Shown here one piece after another: positions 29,674 to 36,723 of a DNA stretch of 64,000 bases (the first letter of the stretch is position 1; every line of letters begins with the position of its first letter). Source of the stretch: Streptomyces sp. Q6 (GTDB lineage Bacteria; Actinomycetota; Actinomycetes; Streptomycetales; Streptomycetaceae); contig NZ_CP146022.1 in NCBI RefSeq assembly GCF_036967205.1, forward strand, positions 1,612,001 to 1,676,000, given 5' to 3'. The notes beneath the pieces were generated by a model. The model was not told the DNA's origin. It did not search any database and was given only the letters and a program-made list of their open reading frames with translations. A program made the translations under genes and the position numbers.

Positions 29674-30728
29674 GGTTCCAGGTCCTGTCGATCATCGGCC
29701 ACGCGCCGCACCCGCTGACCGGTGAACTACCCACCGCCGCGGACCGGTTGGCGCAGGTCGTCGACGTGGGGGTCGCGGCGGAGGAGCTCGGCTACGACGC
29801 CTACGCGGTGGGCGAGCGGCACGCCGGGGCGTTCCTGTCGTCGAGCCCGACGGTGGTGCTCGGCGCGCTGGCCGCCCGCACGACCCGTATCAAACTGCTC
29901 ACGGGCGTCACCGTCGTCGCGATCCTCGACCCGGTGCGGGTCGCCGAGGACTACGCGACGCTCGACCAACTCTCGCGCGGCCGGATCGAGTTGGTGATCG
30001 GCAAGGGCGCCGAGGCGGGTCACTTCGATCTGTTCGGGCTCGACGAGGCGCGGCAGTGGGATCTCCAGGAGGAGAAGTACGAGCTGCTGCGCCGGCTGTG
30101 GACGGAGGAGGGGGTGGACTGGGACGGGGAGTTCCGGCCCGCGCTGAAGGGGGTGACGACGGTGCCGCGTCCGTACGCGGGCCTCCCCCGCGTCTGGCAC
30201 GGCTCGGCGACCTCGCTCAACTCCCCCGAACTGGCCGCACGGCACGGCGATCCGCTGTTCACCGCGAACGCGATCCAGCCGCGGGCCGCGTACGCGAAGC
30301 TCATCGACCACTACCGGGAGCGGTTCGAGGCGTACGGGCACGATCCGGCGAAGGCGCATGTCGCGGCGGGGTCGGGCGGGCTGCTGATCGCGGACACGCA
30401 CGAGCAGGCCGTCGCCCGCTACCGGGAGCTGTACGAGGCGAAGGTCGCGCAGTCCTTCAAGCCGCACCTGGCGGGCAAGGCGGGGTACAACACGCCGTTC
30501 CGCACGATCGAGGACGCCATCGCGGACGGGCCGCAGCTCATCGGCTCGCCGCAGCAGATCATCGACAAGATCCTCGGCTACCACGAGGTGTACCGGCACG
30601 ATCTGCAATCGGTGACGGTGGACGCGTTCGGGCAGGGCACGAGCGAGCAGGTGGAGACGCTGCAACGGTTCGCGGAGGAGATCGCGCCGGTGGTGCGGCG
30701 GGAGGCGCCCAGTTCGCTGTGGGCCTGA
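29670..30728 (+). CDS. LLM-class flavin-dependent oxidoreductase
   Basis: A 352-residue bacterial luciferase-like enzyme. Typical segments: AEELGYDAYAVGERH, ARTTRIKLLTGVTVV, and YATLDQLSRGRIELVIGKG. The C-terminal part has IGSPQQIIDKI, as in alkanal monooxygenase-like members that use FMN or F420. GTG start at 29670 overlaps the previous stop. Downstream are only remnants of other genes. Confidence 0.9.
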   Translation: MRFQVLSIIGHAPHPLTGELPTAADRLAQVVDVGVAAEELGYDAYAVGERHAGAFLSSSPTVVLGALAARTTRIKLLTGVTVVAILDPVRVAEDYATLDQLSRGRIELVIGKGAEAGHFDLFGLDEARQWDLQEEKYELLRRLWTEEGVDWDGEFRPALKGVTTVPRPYAGLPRVWHGSATSLNSPELAARHGDPLFTANAIQPRAAYAKLIDHYRERFEAYGHDPAKAHVAAGSGGLLIADTHEQAVARYRELYEAKVAQSFKPHLAGKAGYNTPFRTIEDAIADGPQLIGSPQQIIDKILGYHEVYRHDLQSVTVDAFGQGTSEQVETLQRFAEEIAPVVRREAPSSLWA

Positions 30729-30735
30729 GCACGGG

Positions 30736-30890
30736 TCAGTCCTCCAGGTCGTCCGAGTCCACGATCGAGTGCTCCAACTTGCCGAGCAGGCGGGCGAGTT
30801 GGCGGCGCTCGGACAGGGAGAGCCCGGCGAGCGTCCGGCTTTCGTCGTCGAGGCGTTCGGCGCACACCTCGTCGACCTTCGCGAGGCCAC
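30736..30890 (-). pseudogene. 3' fragment of a MarR-family regulator gene
   Basis: The minus strand encodes about 50 residues ending LSLSERRQLARLLGKLEHSIVDSDDLED and a TGA stop at 30736-30738. The pattern (RVCAE-like helix, then LSxxERRQLxxLL) is that of the C-terminal dimerisation helices of MarR proteins. The frame stays open only to about 30927 without a start codon, and the DNA-binding domain is missing. Homology breaks near 30888, where a cupin fragment begins on the other strand. Confidence 0.6.
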
Positions 30891-31100
30891 GAGAGCGACA
30901 GCCGCACCGTCCCGGCGGGCAGCTTCACGTTCTCCACCATGCTGCTGCCGCCCGGCGCCGAGGGCCCGGCCCACGCCCACCACGACCTGGTGGCGTTCCT
31001 CGTCCTGGAGGGCGAGGAACGCGTGGGCGTCCAACGCGGGGCTGAGCGTCCCGCCGAAGGCCCCCACCCGGCAGCCCCCGCACCACCCGTACGCCCATAA
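30888..31100 (+). pseudogene. Cupin-domain fragment
   Basis: The plus strand reads HESDSRTVPAGSFTFSTMLL, then a PAHAHHDLVAFLVLEGEERV segment: the two-His metal motif and following strand of a cupin barrel. It has no start codon, is cut at its 5' end where the MarR fragment stops, and drifts into Pro/Ala-rich sequence before TAA at 31098. Together the two fragments mark a deletion that fused two broken genes. Confidence 0.6.
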
Positions 31101-31154
31101 TGGTCCGAGACATCGGAGGTATGGGCCCTCCGGGTACGAGCAGAGGGGGCTGCC

Positions 31155-31826
31155 ATGGCCGTCACCGACGAAGCCATCGAGAAGATCAAGGGCATGATCG
31201 TCTCGGGCGCCCTTCGCCCCGGCGACCGGCTCCCCAAGGAGACCGAGCTCGCCGCCGATCTCGGCCTGTCCCGCAACTCGCTGCGGGAGGCGGTGCGCGC
31301 GCTGTCGCTGATCCGCATCCTCGACGTACGGCAGGGCGACGGCACGTACGTCACCAGTCTCGACCCGCAGCTGCTGCTCGAGGCGCTCAGCTTCGTCGTC
31401 GACTTCCACCGCGACGACACGGTCCTGGAGTTCCTCGCCGTACGCCGCATCCTGGAGCCCGCCGCGACGGCGCTGGCCGCCACCCATATCGAGGCGGCGC
31501 AGCTCGACGAGCTCACCGCCCAGCTCGACGACCTGGGCCCCGAGCCGTCGGTCGAGGAGCTGGTCGCCGCGGACCTCGACTTCCACCGCGGCATCGTCAG
31601 GGCCTGCGGCAACTCGGTCCTGTGCTCCCTCCTCGACGGCCTGTCCGGGCCGACCACGCGGGCCCGCATCTGGCGCGGGCTGACCCAGGAGGACGCGGTC
31701 GGCCGCACCCTGCGCGAGCACCGCGCGATCCTCGCGGCGCTGCGCGACGGGGACGCGGAGGCGGCCCGCTCGTGGGCGACCGTGCACATCGCGAGCGTGG
31801 AGCAGTGGCTGCGCTCGACCTTGTGA
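31155..31826 (+). CDS. FadR/GntR-family transcriptional regulator
   Basis: A 223-residue regulator. N-terminal winged helix-turn-helix of GntR type (GDRLPKETELAADLGLSRNSLREAVRAL at about 23-50, then RQGDGTYVTS), followed by an all-helical FCD effector domain with the metal-binding pattern (VRRILEPAATALAA, ADLDFHRGIVRACGNSV, EHRAILAALRDGD). Upstream TCCGAgacaTCGGA (31104-31117) may be its operator. The effector is unknown; FCD members often sense organic acids or sugar acids. Confidence 0.92.
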   Translation: MAVTDEAIEKIKGMIVSGALRPGDRLPKETELAADLGLSRNSLREAVRALSLIRILDVRQGDGTYVTSLDPQLLLEALSFVVDFHRDDTVLEFLAVRRILEPAATALAATHIEAAQLDELTAQLDDLGPEPSVEELVAADLDFHRGIVRACGNSVLCSLLDGLSGPTTRARIWRGLTQEDAVGRTLREHRAILAALRDGDAEAARSWATVHIASVEQWLRSTL

Positions 31827-31877
31827 ACTCCGCGGCCCCGGTGGAGTGCGAGCCGTCGACTCGGGGCAGTGTCCGGT

Positions 31878-31901
31878 CAGCCCCCGGGTTCCAGGGGGCT
31901 G
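31878..31901 (+). terminator. Hairpin between the FadR-type and PAC2 genes
   Basis: CAGCCCCC (31878-31885) and GGGGGCTG (31894-31901), 8-bp stem with an 8-base loop. Confidence 0.5.
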
Positions 31902-31967
31902 CGGAGGGCCCCCGCGGACGCCGTAAGGTGGGCAGGTACGCGAGGGCACGTCGGAAGGAGGCACTGG

Positions 31968-32936
31968 GTGATCGAGCTCGAGGGGGTTCCCGAGCTGGTC
32001 GACCCGGTCATGGTGGCCGCGTTCGAGGGCTGGAACGATGCCGGCGACGCCGCCTCCACCGCGGTCGCGCATCTCGACAAGGAGTGGAAGGGCGAGGTGT
32101 TCGCGGCGCTCGACGCCGAGGACTACTACGACTTCCAGGTCAACCGGCCCACGGTCTTCCTGGAAGACGGCGTGCGCAAGATCACCTGGCCGACGACCAG
32201 GCTGTCCGTGGTCCGCGTCGGCGGCGACAAGCCGCGTGACCTGGTGCTGGTCCGCGGCATCGAACCGTCCATGCGCTGGCGGTCGTTCTGCAACGAGATC
32301 CTGGGCTTCGCGCACGAGCTGGGTGTGGAGCTGGTCGTCATCCTGGGCGCGCTGCTCGGTGACACCCCGCACACCCGCCCGGTGCCGGTGAGCGGGGTCA
32401 CGTCCGACGCCGACCTGGCCACGCGCATGGACCTGGAGGAGACCAAGTACGAGGGTCCGACGGGCATCGTCGGCATCCTCCAGGAGGCGTGCACGCACGC
32501 GGGGCTGCCCGCTGTGTCGCTGTGGGCGGCGGTGCCGCACTACGTGTCGCAGCCGCCGAACCCGAAGGCGACGCTGGCGCTGCTCAACCGCCTGGAGGAC
32601 CTGATCGACCTGCGCATCCCGCTGGGCGAGCTGCCCGAGGACGCGCGGGCCTGGCAGCGCGGGGTGGACGAGCTGGCGGCGGAGGACAGCGAGGTCGCCG
32701 AGTACGTCCAGACGCTGGAGGAGGCGCGCGACACCGCGGAGCTGCCGGAGGCGTCCGGCGAGGCGATCGCCCGCGAGTTCGAGCGCTATCTGCGCCGCCA
32801 CGATCCCAGCTCGCCGCAGAGCGGACACGCGACGGACGGCGGTGAGTCCTCGACGTACCTGCGGGACAATCCGGGCGGTCGTACCCGTCCGCCGAAACCG
32901 CCACGGCCGGAGGGCGACGAGACGACCGAGGAGTGA
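31968..32936 (+). CDS. PAC2-family protein
   Basis: A 322-residue protein of the PAC2 (proteasome assembly chaperone 2-like, carboxylate-amine-ligase-associated) family. GTG start at 31968 follows GGAAGGAGG. Recognisable segments are PVMVAAFEGWNDAGDAAS at the N-terminus, GALLGDTPHTRPVPVSG and YEGPTGIVGILQEAC in the middle. The C-terminal about 60 residues are charged and disordered. In M. tuberculosis the homologue Rv2125 lies between metH and mshC, near the proteasome genes, an order kept here with insertions. Its role with the bacterial proteasome is not shown. Confidence 0.9.
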   Translation: MIELEGVPELVDPVMVAAFEGWNDAGDAASTAVAHLDKEWKGEVFAALDAEDYYDFQVNRPTVFLEDGVRKITWPTTRLSVVRVGGDKPRDLVLVRGIEPSMRWRSFCNEILGFAHELGVELVVILGALLGDTPHTRPVPVSGVTSDADLATRMDLEETKYEGPTGIVGILQEACTHAGLPAVSLWAAVPHYVSQPPNPKATLALLNRLEDLIDLRIPLGELPEDARAWQRGVDELAAEDSEVAEYVQTLEEARDTAELPEASGEAIAREFERYLRRHDPSSPQSGHATDGGESSTYLRDNPGGRTRPPKPPRPEGDETTEE

Positions 32937-32940
32937 CGAG

Positions 32941-32974
32941 GAAGGGCCGGGACCCGTACGGGTCCCGGCCCTTC
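32941..32974. terminator. Bidirectional terminator, perfect 34-bp palindrome
   Basis: GAAGGGCCGGGACCCGT followed by its exact reverse complement. It lies between the convergent PAC2 and beta-propeller genes. Confidence 0.85.
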
Positions 32975-32987
32975 GCGCACCCTCGGG

Positions 32988-33944
32988 TCACACCTGGTCG
33001 ACCGCGATCACGTCGTAGTCGGTGTCCGGGGTGGGCACCTCCACGTCGAAGCGGGCGTTCGGCAGATAGAGCCGCCGCCCGTACGCGGCGATGGTCGTCG
33101 GGATCCGGAACCGCGGGTCCGTGATCCGGGCGACGGCGACCCCGCGCGTGCCCGCCGCGTCGAGCCGGAACACGTCGATGGCGTTCTGCCACTGCTGTGC
33201 CACGTACAGCATCCGGCCGAGGAGCAGGATCCCGTCCCCGTTCGGCACGGTCGCCCCGCCGAGGTCGATGGCGCGCGCCGCGCCCGTGCGCGGGTCGACG
33301 CGCATCAGGCTCCCGCCGCCCGCCACGGTGTTGACGACGATGAGGGCCCGCCCGTCGGGGGTCCGCGCGATGCCGTTCGCCGTGAAGTCGGGGCCCTGCT
33401 CCCACTCCCCCGTGAGCGGCAGGGTCCGCACCGTCCCGGGCTCTCCGTGTCGGCCGAGCCCGAGCCCGTACAGCTGCGGCTTGTACGAGTCGGTGAACCA
33501 CGCGGCGCCGGGCGTGAGGACCACGTCGTTCACCATGGTGCCGTCGGAGCCGACGACGTACGTCTTCTCGATCCGGCCGTCGTGGGCCGACGCGACGCGG
33601 ATCTCACGGCTGGTGGCGCCCGCGAGGTACAGCCGGCCGTAGTCGTCGATCTTGAGTCCGGCGGTCGGGTGCGCCTCTCCCAGGCCGGTCGGGACGAGGG
33701 TGCCGCGCCCTGTGGCCAGGGAGGCGCGGTACAGGTCACCGCCGGCGAGCGAGCCGAAGTACGCGTACGGGGAGGTGCCGATGGCGATGCCCTCGGGCCG
33801 GAATCCGTTCGGCAGCGGGAAGCGGGTGGGCCCGCTCCCCGCCGCCGTGGGGGAATCGGCCGCCCGGGCGGTGCCCGCGGCACGTCCCAGGAAGCCGGCC
33901 GCTCCGGCGGCCATGAAGCTTCTTCGTGCGAAGGAACGGTGCAT
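32988..33944 (-). CDS. Tat-exported SMP-30/gluconolactonase-like beta-propeller protein
   Basis: A 318-residue secreted protein. The N-terminus MHRSFARRSFMAAGAAGFLG has the paired Arg and hydrophobic run of a Tat signal, cleaved near ARA/AD. The body shows repeated propeller blades: FRPEGIAIGTSPYAYFGS, AGLKIDDYGRLYLAG, ANGIARTPDGRALIVVN and PNGDGILLLGRMLYVAQ. The Asn/Asp residues at metal sites of SMP-30 proteins are partly present. ATG at 33942-33944 follows GGAAGGACGC. Homologues are sometimes labelled superoxide dismutase, which the sequence does not support. Confidence 0.85.
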   Translation of the reverse strand: MHRSFARRSFMAAGAAGFLGRAAGTARAADSPTAAGSGPTRFPLPNGFRPEGIAIGTSPYAYFGSLAGGDLYRASLATGRGTLVPTGLGEAHPTAGLKIDDYGRLYLAGATSREIRVASAHDGRIEKTYVVGSDGTMVNDVVLTPGAAWFTDSYKPQLYGLGLGRHGEPGTVRTLPLTGEWEQGPDFTANGIARTPDGRALIVVNTVAGGGSLMRVDPRTGAARAIDLGGATVPNGDGILLLGRMLYVAQQWQNAIDVFRLDAAGTRGVAVARITDPRFRIPTTIAAYGRRLYLPNARFDVEVPTPDTDYDVIAVDQV

Positions 33945-34092
33945 GGAGCGTCCTTCCGCAAAGGGCCGGAGCGGCGTCCGTGCCGCCCGGCCGAAGGGTC
34001 AACAGACGCTCATACCCCACCACATGACCCATCTCTCCGCAGGCTTTGGCCGGTTTGCGGCGTGACATCGGTTTCCGGACGGATTGCAGGGG

Positions 34093-34131
34093 GTTCCCCG
34101 TTCAACTTGATTTCAAACGCACTTGGGGAAC
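34093..34131. repeat. Spaced inverted repeat upstream of the subtilase
   Basis: GTTCCCC (34093-34099) and GGGGAAC (34125-34131) flank an AT-richer core that contains TTCAACTTGATTTCAAA. It sits about 110 bases before the subtilase start, in the lowest-GC part of the 293-base gap, and may be part of its promoter. Confidence 0.4.
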
Positions 34132-34237
34132 GAGGGCTGGACGGGCGGGCCAGGCCGTAGCAGGGTGTGCCCCGACGCACGCGACACAGCACGGACACAC
34201 CCGAACGACCAGCTAGGGCGAGGGGAGCTGTGGACCG

Positions 34238-35977
34238 ATGACCGACCAACACGCGGAACCGGCGCGGGGCCCGGGAACCGCGGGTCCAGGACCGGACGGA
34301 ACCGGTTTCGCCTACCAGGGAGCGGAAGAGGAACTGATCGTCGTGGCGCGGCCGGAGGCCCGGCTGCGCGCCCAGCCGGACGGAGTCAGCTCGGCCGCGG
34401 GCGCCGACGTGTCGGCGCTGAACATGTTCCTCGGCGACGAACAGCTCGCCCTGGAGCCGCTGTTCGGCAACGAGGAGCGGTTGCAGGGCATCACCGAGGC
34501 GGCTCAGGCCGGGGCCGACATCCCCGATCTGGCGCTCTTCTACCGGGTGCGCGGCGGCGCCGACCGCGCCCAGGAGCTGCGGTCCAGGATCGCGGCGCTG
34601 CCGGAGATCGACACGGCGTACGTGAAGCCGGGCGCGGTACCGGCCGGTTCGGCCGCCGAGTTCGAAGAGGCGCGGCGGATGAAGGAGAAGGCGGCCGCCA
34701 CGCCCGACTTCACCGGCAGGCAGCGGTACCTGGGCCCGGCGCCCGAGGGCATCGACGCGCAGTGGGCGTGGCAGCGGCTCGGTGGCAGCGGCGAGGGCGT
34801 CACGGTGATCGACGTCGAGGGCGCCTGGCAGCTCGGCCACGAGGACCTGTCGGCGAAGCTCGCCGGCGTCGTGGTCGGCACGCCGATCTCCGATGTGGCG
34901 TGGCGCAACCACGGCACGGCCGTGCTCGGCGTGATCGGCGGTGACCGCAACGAACGCGGGATCACCGGGATCGTCCCGGAGGCCGTGACGGCGGCGGCGT
35001 CGTTCCAGGGCGTGGGCACGGCCGCGGCGATCCACGCGGCGGCCGAGCGGCTGAACCCGGGCGACATCGTCCTGGTCGAACTGCACCGCCCCGGGCCGCG
35101 GTTCGACTTCGAACCACGTGACGACCAGCGCGGCTACATCGCCCTGGAGTGGTGGCCGGACGACTTCGCGGCCATCAAGTACGCGACGGCGAAGGGCATC
35201 GTGGTGGTCGCCGCGGCGGGCAACGGCGCCGAGTCGCTCGACGACGCGGTGTACGAGCGCCGTCCGGACGAGTTCCCGGCCTGGTGGCACAACCCGTTCA
35301 ACCCGTCGAACCGCTCCTCCGGCGCGGTCCTGGTGGGGGCGGGGGCGCCGCCGCCGGGCACGCACGGCCGCGACCACGGCCCGGACCGCTCGCGGCTCGC
35401 GTTCTCCAACTACGGGGCGCGGCTCGACGCCCAGGGCTGGGGCCGTGAGGTCACGACGACCGGCGGCTCCTGGAACGGGCCCGGAGATCTCCAGGGCGGC
35501 GCCGAGGAGATCGCCTGGTACACCGACACCTTCTCCGGCACCTCGTCCGCCTCCCCGGTGGTCGTCGGCGCGCTGGCCGCGCTCCAAGGCATGCTCAAGG
35601 CCGGCGGCCAGCGCCCGATGACGTCGCAGCGGGCCCGCGAGGCGCTACGGGCGACCGGCTCACCACAGCAGGACGCCCCCGGCCGGCCCGCTTCGCAGCG
35701 GATCGGCAACCGGCCCGACCTCAGGGCGGCGGTCACGAACCTGCTGCCCTCCACGGTCGGCTCGGGCCAGGCCGAGCGGTACTGGGACGAGCTGATCCCG
35801 TATCCGCCCGAACTCCCGCCGCGGCTGCGGCTGTTCGTGGCGGGCTCCTGGAGGAATCTGAACCATCCGTCCCCCGAGATCCGCCAAGCGGTGCACGCCG
35901 CTTTCGCGGGGGGACGGCCCGACATCCGTGTCTGGTTCTCGGACGACGAAGTCGTCGGCCTGGTGGTCACGGGCTGA
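34238..35977 (+). CDS. Intracellular-type subtilisin-like serine protease (S8) with an unusual C-terminal module
   Basis: 579 residues, no signal peptide. Residues about 95-135 (LALFYRVRGGADRAQELRSR) look like a small inhibitor-type propeptide. The catalytic domain (about 170-515) keeps all residues: Asp192 (VTVIDVEG), His225 (WRNHGTAVLG), oxyanion Asn329 (AAAGNG) and Ser436 (FSGTSSASP). The last about 55 residues (RLRLFVAGSWRNL onward, ending VVGLVVTG) resemble the C-terminus of the next gene's product, a glutamine-rich protein 35 bases downstream. The two are surely cotranscribed. Substrate and biological role unknown; the neighbour is the obvious candidate partner or substrate. Confidence 0.88.
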   Translation: MTDQHAEPARGPGTAGPGPDGTGFAYQGAEEELIVVARPEARLRAQPDGVSSAAGADVSALNMFLGDEQLALEPLFGNEERLQGITEAAQAGADIPDLALFYRVRGGADRAQELRSRIAALPEIDTAYVKPGAVPAGSAAEFEEARRMKEKAAATPDFTGRQRYLGPAPEGIDAQWAWQRLGGSGEGVTVIDVEGAWQLGHEDLSAKLAGVVVGTPISDVAWRNHGTAVLGVIGGDRNERGITGIVPEAVTAAASFQGVGTAAAIHAAAERLNPGDIVLVELHRPGPRFDFEPRDDQRGYIALEWWPDDFAAIKYATAKGIVVVAAAGNGAESLDDAVYERRPDEFPAWWHNPFNPSNRSSGAVLVGAGAPPPGTHGRDHGPDRSRLAFSNYGARLDAQGWGREVTTTGGSWNGPGDLQGGAEEIAWYTDTFSGTSSASPVVVGALAALQGMLKAGGQRPMTSQRAREALRATGSPQQDAPGRPASQRIGNRPDLRAAVTNLLPSTVGSGQAERYWDELIPYPPELPPRLRLFVAGSWRNLNHPSPEIRQAVHAAFAGGRPDIRVWFSDDEVVGLVVTG

Positions 35978-36012
35978 CGTACGACCACGCTATGACGAGA
36001 AGGGGTACCCGC

Positions 36013-36666
36013 ATGAGCACCACCCCGCAGATCGGTCAGCAACAGCAGCAACAGCCCTTCGGACAGCAGCAGGGCCAGCAGGGTCAACAGGGGCAGCAGC
36101 AGGGCCTCCAGCCGATTCCGCGCAGCGCCCAGCAGGGGCAGCAGGGCCAGCAAGGGCAACAGGGTCAGCAGCAGGGCATCCAGGGTCCGAGCACGATGCC
36201 GCCGCAGTTCGGCCAGCAGCAGCAACAGCCCTTCGGACAGCAGCAGTTCGGACAGCAGCAACAGCAGCCGTTCGGGCAGCAGCAGATCCCGCAGCACCTT
36301 CAGCAGCAGCTCCAGCAGATGGGCCAGCAGCAGCCGTTCCAGCAGCTGCTCCACCAGATGGGCCAGCAGCGCGGCCAGCAGCAGGGGCAGCAGTCCCAGG
36401 TGCCGCAGACCGAGGTCCCGGAGATCTCGACCCAGGCCCTGGTCACGGGCGTCGCGCAGAACTTCTTCGACTACGTCCAGCCGCTCCCCGGCCAGGCCGA
36501 GCTGCTGTACCTGTTCGTGGACAACGCCTGGCGCGTCCTGGTGAACCCGGTCGACGAGACGCACGAGATGGTCCAGCAGGCGTTCGCCTTCGGGCAGCAG
36601 GTCATCGCCTTCTACGACAACGCCAACAACCCCGGTCTCATCGTCGGCGTGGCGATCACCCGCTGA
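36013..36666 (+). CDS. Glutamine-rich prion-like protein sharing a C-terminal module with the subtilase
   Basis: 217 residues; ATG at 36013 follows GAAGGGG (an upstream frame start adds 7 residues without a better site). Residues 6-129 are low complexity with 67 Gln among the first 130 residues, Gly, Pro and Phe the rest (repeats such as QQQQPFGQQQ and GQQGQQGQQ), very like yeast prion domains. After a short linker, residues about 163-217 form a folded-looking module, AELLYLFVDNAWRVL to LIVGVAITR, that aligns with the end of the subtilase: same LFV, WR, NP/HP, AF and VG-[VL]-xT positions. No signal or membrane segment. I know no named family for it. Confidence 0.85.
   Translation: MSTTPQIGQQQQQQPFGQQQGQQGQQGQQQGLQPIPRSAQQGQQGQQGQQGQQQGIQGPSTMPPQFGQQQQQPFGQQQFGQQQQQPFGQQQIPQHLQQQLQQMGQQQPFQQLLHQMGQQRGQQQGQQSQVPQTEVPEISTQALVTGVAQNFFDYVQPLPGQAELLYLFVDNAWRVLVNPVDETHEMVQQAFAFGQQVIAFYDNANNPGLIVGVAITR
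36028..36399 (+). repeat. CAG/CAA-rich coding repeat
   Basis: The DNA for the glutamine-rich half consists of CAG and CAA codons with GGC/GGT/GGG, in units such as GGCCAGCAG. The mixed CAG/CAA use shows that the Gln tract is kept at the protein level, not only by repeat slippage. Confidence 0.85.
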
Positions 36667-36678
36667 CGTGACCCGACC

Positions 36679-36717
36679 GCGGCGCCGGACGGGAGAACGA
36701 ACCCCGTCCGGCGCCGC
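36679..36717. terminator. Bidirectional terminator
   Basis: GCGGCGCCGGACGGG (36679-36693) and its perfect complement at 36703-36717, loop 9 bases, between the convergent glutamine-rich gene and the GH31 gene. Confidence 0.8.
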
Positions 36718-36723
36718 TCCACG

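Noticed and set aside
29727-32828. A 1033-codon minus-strand frame through the LLM, FadR and PAC2 genes
   Set aside because: It crosses several genes on the other strand and contains only Arg/Val/Asp-rich shadow sequence, except the short MarR-like fragment, which is in a different frame.
36028-36399. A CRISPR array or tandem DNA repeat
   Set aside because: The repetition is at the codon level (CAG/CAA with glycine codons) in one protein frame, without fixed repeat and spacer lengths.
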